Assembly (NCBI GenBank): GCA_964429135.1
Contig: CAYSAU010000010.1
Span: 50,429 to 114,428 of the forward strand
DNA length: 64,000 bases
Direction: 5' to 3'
Source of the DNA: CAZSDU01 sp964429135
Lineage (GTDB): Bacteria; Bacteroidota; Bacteroidia; Bacteroidales; FEN-979
This document shows, piece after piece, positions 62,897 through 64,000 of this stretch. The position numbers were made by a program, and so were the translations under genes. The notes under the pieces are model-generated. The model was given only the letters and a program-made list of their open reading frames with translations. It was not told the DNA's origin and ran no database searches. Positions within the stretch are counted from its first letter, which is position 1, and each line of letters begins with the position of its first letter.

Positions 62897-63535
62897 TCAC
62901 CTGATAAATGGATTATTAACCTTCTCATACCCGATGCTCGTTTCCGGTCCATGGCCGGGGTACACTATGGTTTCATCAGGCAGGGAAAAAAGTTTCGTTT
63001 GGATACTTTTCATCAATTGTTCAAAATCCCCTGATGGCAGATCAGTACGACCGATGGTTTCCTTAAAGAGCACATCTCCCGTGATGACAAAGCCGTCCTT
63101 TTCACTGTACAAACAAATACTCCCTTCTGCATGCCCAGGAGTATAGAAAACCTTTAATACGGAATTCCCAAAACGGATTTCATCTCCTTCTTCCAGAAAT
63201 TGCTTAGCCAGCGGGGCTGGAGGAAGGCGATAACCGAAGGATAAGCCAATTTCTTGAACCATCTTTAACATGGGCTCCCCTTTTTTATGGTACTGGGGAA
63301 GAACATGAAAAGTCTCGGCAATAAAATGATTTCCCAGTACATGGTCAATATGACAATGGGTGTTGATATGATGCGTAAGGGTCAGTTGATGGTTTCCTAT
63401 GAAGCCAGTCAGTTTTTTTCTTTCTTCAGGCTCACTACAGGCAGCATCCACCAGCAGGCATTGTCCCGTTTCATCAAATAACAGATAAGCATTGACCTGA
63501 AAGCTGTTAAATATAAAGCATTTGGTTTGAATCAT
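62897..63535 (-). CDS. MBL-fold metallohydrolase (glyoxalase II-like)
   Basis: 212 residues. Zinc ligands in HINTHCHIDHVLGN (HxHxDH), FYTPGHAEGSICLY, ITGDVLFKETIGRTD and VYPGHGPETSIGYE. The domain matches the short hydroxyacylglutathione hydrolase-like family; substrate probably a thioester, not shown. First gene of its strand run. The upstream gap holds paired divergent -7 elements. Confidence 0.92.
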   Translation of the reverse strand: MIQTKCFIFNSFQVNAYLLFDETGQCLLVDAACSEPEERKKLTGFIGNHQLTLTHHINTHCHIDHVLGNHFIAETFHVLPQYHKKGEPMLKMVQEIGLSFGYRLPPAPLAKQFLEEGDEIRFGNSVLKVFYTPGHAEGSICLYSEKDGFVITGDVLFKETIGRTDLPSGDFEQLMKSIQTKLFSLPDETIVYPGHGPETSIGYEKVNNPFIR

Positions 63536-63558
63536 GGAATATCAGTAGTTAAAGTGTG

Positions 63559-63585
63559 CAAAGTTAGGGAAAACCCTTAACTTTG
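63559..63585. promoter_or_regulatory. Mirrored divergent -7 elements
   Basis: CAAAGTTA (63559-63566; TAACTTTG on the minus strand) and TAACTTTG (63578-63585) stand back to back, making an inverted repeat CAAAGTTAGGG / CCCTTAACTTTG with a single-base slip. They suit the MBL gene (leader about 17 bases) and the next lipoprotein gene (leader about 24). Confidence 0.5.
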
Positions 63586-63615
63586 AATACCCTTAACCAC
63601 TTAAGATGTCTTAAC

Positions 63616-64000
63616 ATGAGAATTTCCCAGTCAATCTATGCTTTTTCAGCCGTCTTATCCTGGATGCTGTTTACCGGATGCGCAAAAAATCAGGATCCTC
63701 CAATCCCTGTAGCTAAGGAGATCTTTCCGCTGAAAGTCGGGAATACCTGGACCTTCAAATCGGTTCGTAGCGATTCAAGCCAGACTTTCCATGTCAATGA
63801 GGTGATCAAGGACACGGTTTGTGAGGCACAGACCTGGTATATCCTGACTTACGATACGGAAATCCGGACCATCTGCAAAAACACAACAGACGGATGGTGG
63901 TTCATTTACAATGAAAACCCTCTTTTGCACGGAACCCCTGTACTGTATTACCGCTACCCTGCACAGCTTAACACACAGTATATGACTGCCGACAGCTCGC
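63616..64000 (+). CDS. Lipoprotein, partial (runs off the window)
   Basis: Open frame of 128 codons from ATG 63616 to the right edge. Signal peptide MRISQSIYAFSAVLSWMLFTGC with lipobox FTGC (Cys22), then KNQDPPIPVAKEIFPLKVGN and WTFKSVRSDSS. Strand-rich, probably an outer-membrane lipoprotein with a beta domain. The end is missing, so the family cannot be named. Confidence 0.72.
   Translation, partial: MRISQSIYAFSAVLSWMLFTGCAKNQDPPIPVAKEIFPLKVGNTWTFKSVRSDSSQTFHVNEVIKDTVCEAQTWYILTYDTEIRTICKNTTDGWWFIYNENPLLHGTPVLYYRYPAQLNTQYMTADSS

Noticed and set aside
1..64000. CRISPR arrays, insertion sequences, prophage, toxin-antitoxin or defence genes
   Set aside because: None seen: no spaced repeats, transposase, integrase or nuclease-type signatures among the reading frames.

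Overview
The window looks like a chromosomal segment of a Bacteroidota bacterium, most likely an anaerobic or facultative Bacteroidales/Marinilabiliales-type lineage. Pointers are a secreted protein with a type IX secretion sorting domain, a FISUMP lipoprotein, an IPExxxVDY-family protein beside rnc, membrane TPR-HTH regulators, many lipoproteins and outer-membrane barrels, and start-proximal TAnnTTTG (-7) elements, some paired with TTTG (-33). No insertion sequence, prophage, integrase or CRISPR array was seen. One tRNA is present, tRNA-Ser(GGA). The assignment is inferred from gene content, not from a marker-gene tree.

Region 1 (1-19.4 kb) combines purine/amide catabolism with a lipoprotein operon. 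Hydantoinase, YgeW-type carbamoyltransferase and YgeY hydrolase sit at the left edge. Two-subunit xanthine dehydrogenase, its XdhC maturation factor, a MobA/MocA-like nucleotidyltransferase and an unusual membrane-THEP1 NTPase fusion follow at 12.6-19.4 kb. Together they resemble the anaerobic purine/urate-degradation gene sets of enterobacteria and gut anaerobes. Between the halves lie a TPR-HTH regulator, a receiver-like protein without the phospho-acceptor Asp, and a plus-strand run: an outer-membrane barrel, a secreted linalool dehydratase/isomerase-like (LDI-like) enzyme, a glycine-rich lipoprotein and two paralogous lipoproteins.

Region 2 (19.5-28.8 kb) holds a Tat-exported DUF362 protein with a DUF6599-like protein and a histidine kinase, then a large T9SS cargo protein, then a TPR histidine kinase with its response regulator.

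Region 3 (29.0-36.1 kb) is a tight minus-strand operon. In transcription order it encodes a PqqD-like protein, an ATP-grasp ligase, a fold-III PLP decarboxylase-like enzyme, a urea-transporter/M23-peptidase fusion, a TPR outer-membrane protein and a TPR protein. I recognise the parts but not the pathway; this is the best candidate for an undescribed system. Upstream lie an HMA-AraC regulator fusion and rodA-mrdA.

Region 4 (40.4-64 kb) is mostly housekeeping: LuxE-like protein, SRAP peptidase, rsmI with a two-component system, pgi, purN, acpP-fabF-rnc, a UbiB-like kinase, pheS, cyclophilin, tdk, dusB, a CPBP protease, an Omp85-like barrel, the FISUMP lipoprotein, tRNA-Ser, ansA, tatD, a family 9 glycosyltransferase, an MBL hydrolase and a partial lipoprotein gene at the right edge. 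The gap before pgi contains a strong terminator preceding pgi's own promoter, suggesting a short independent transcript.
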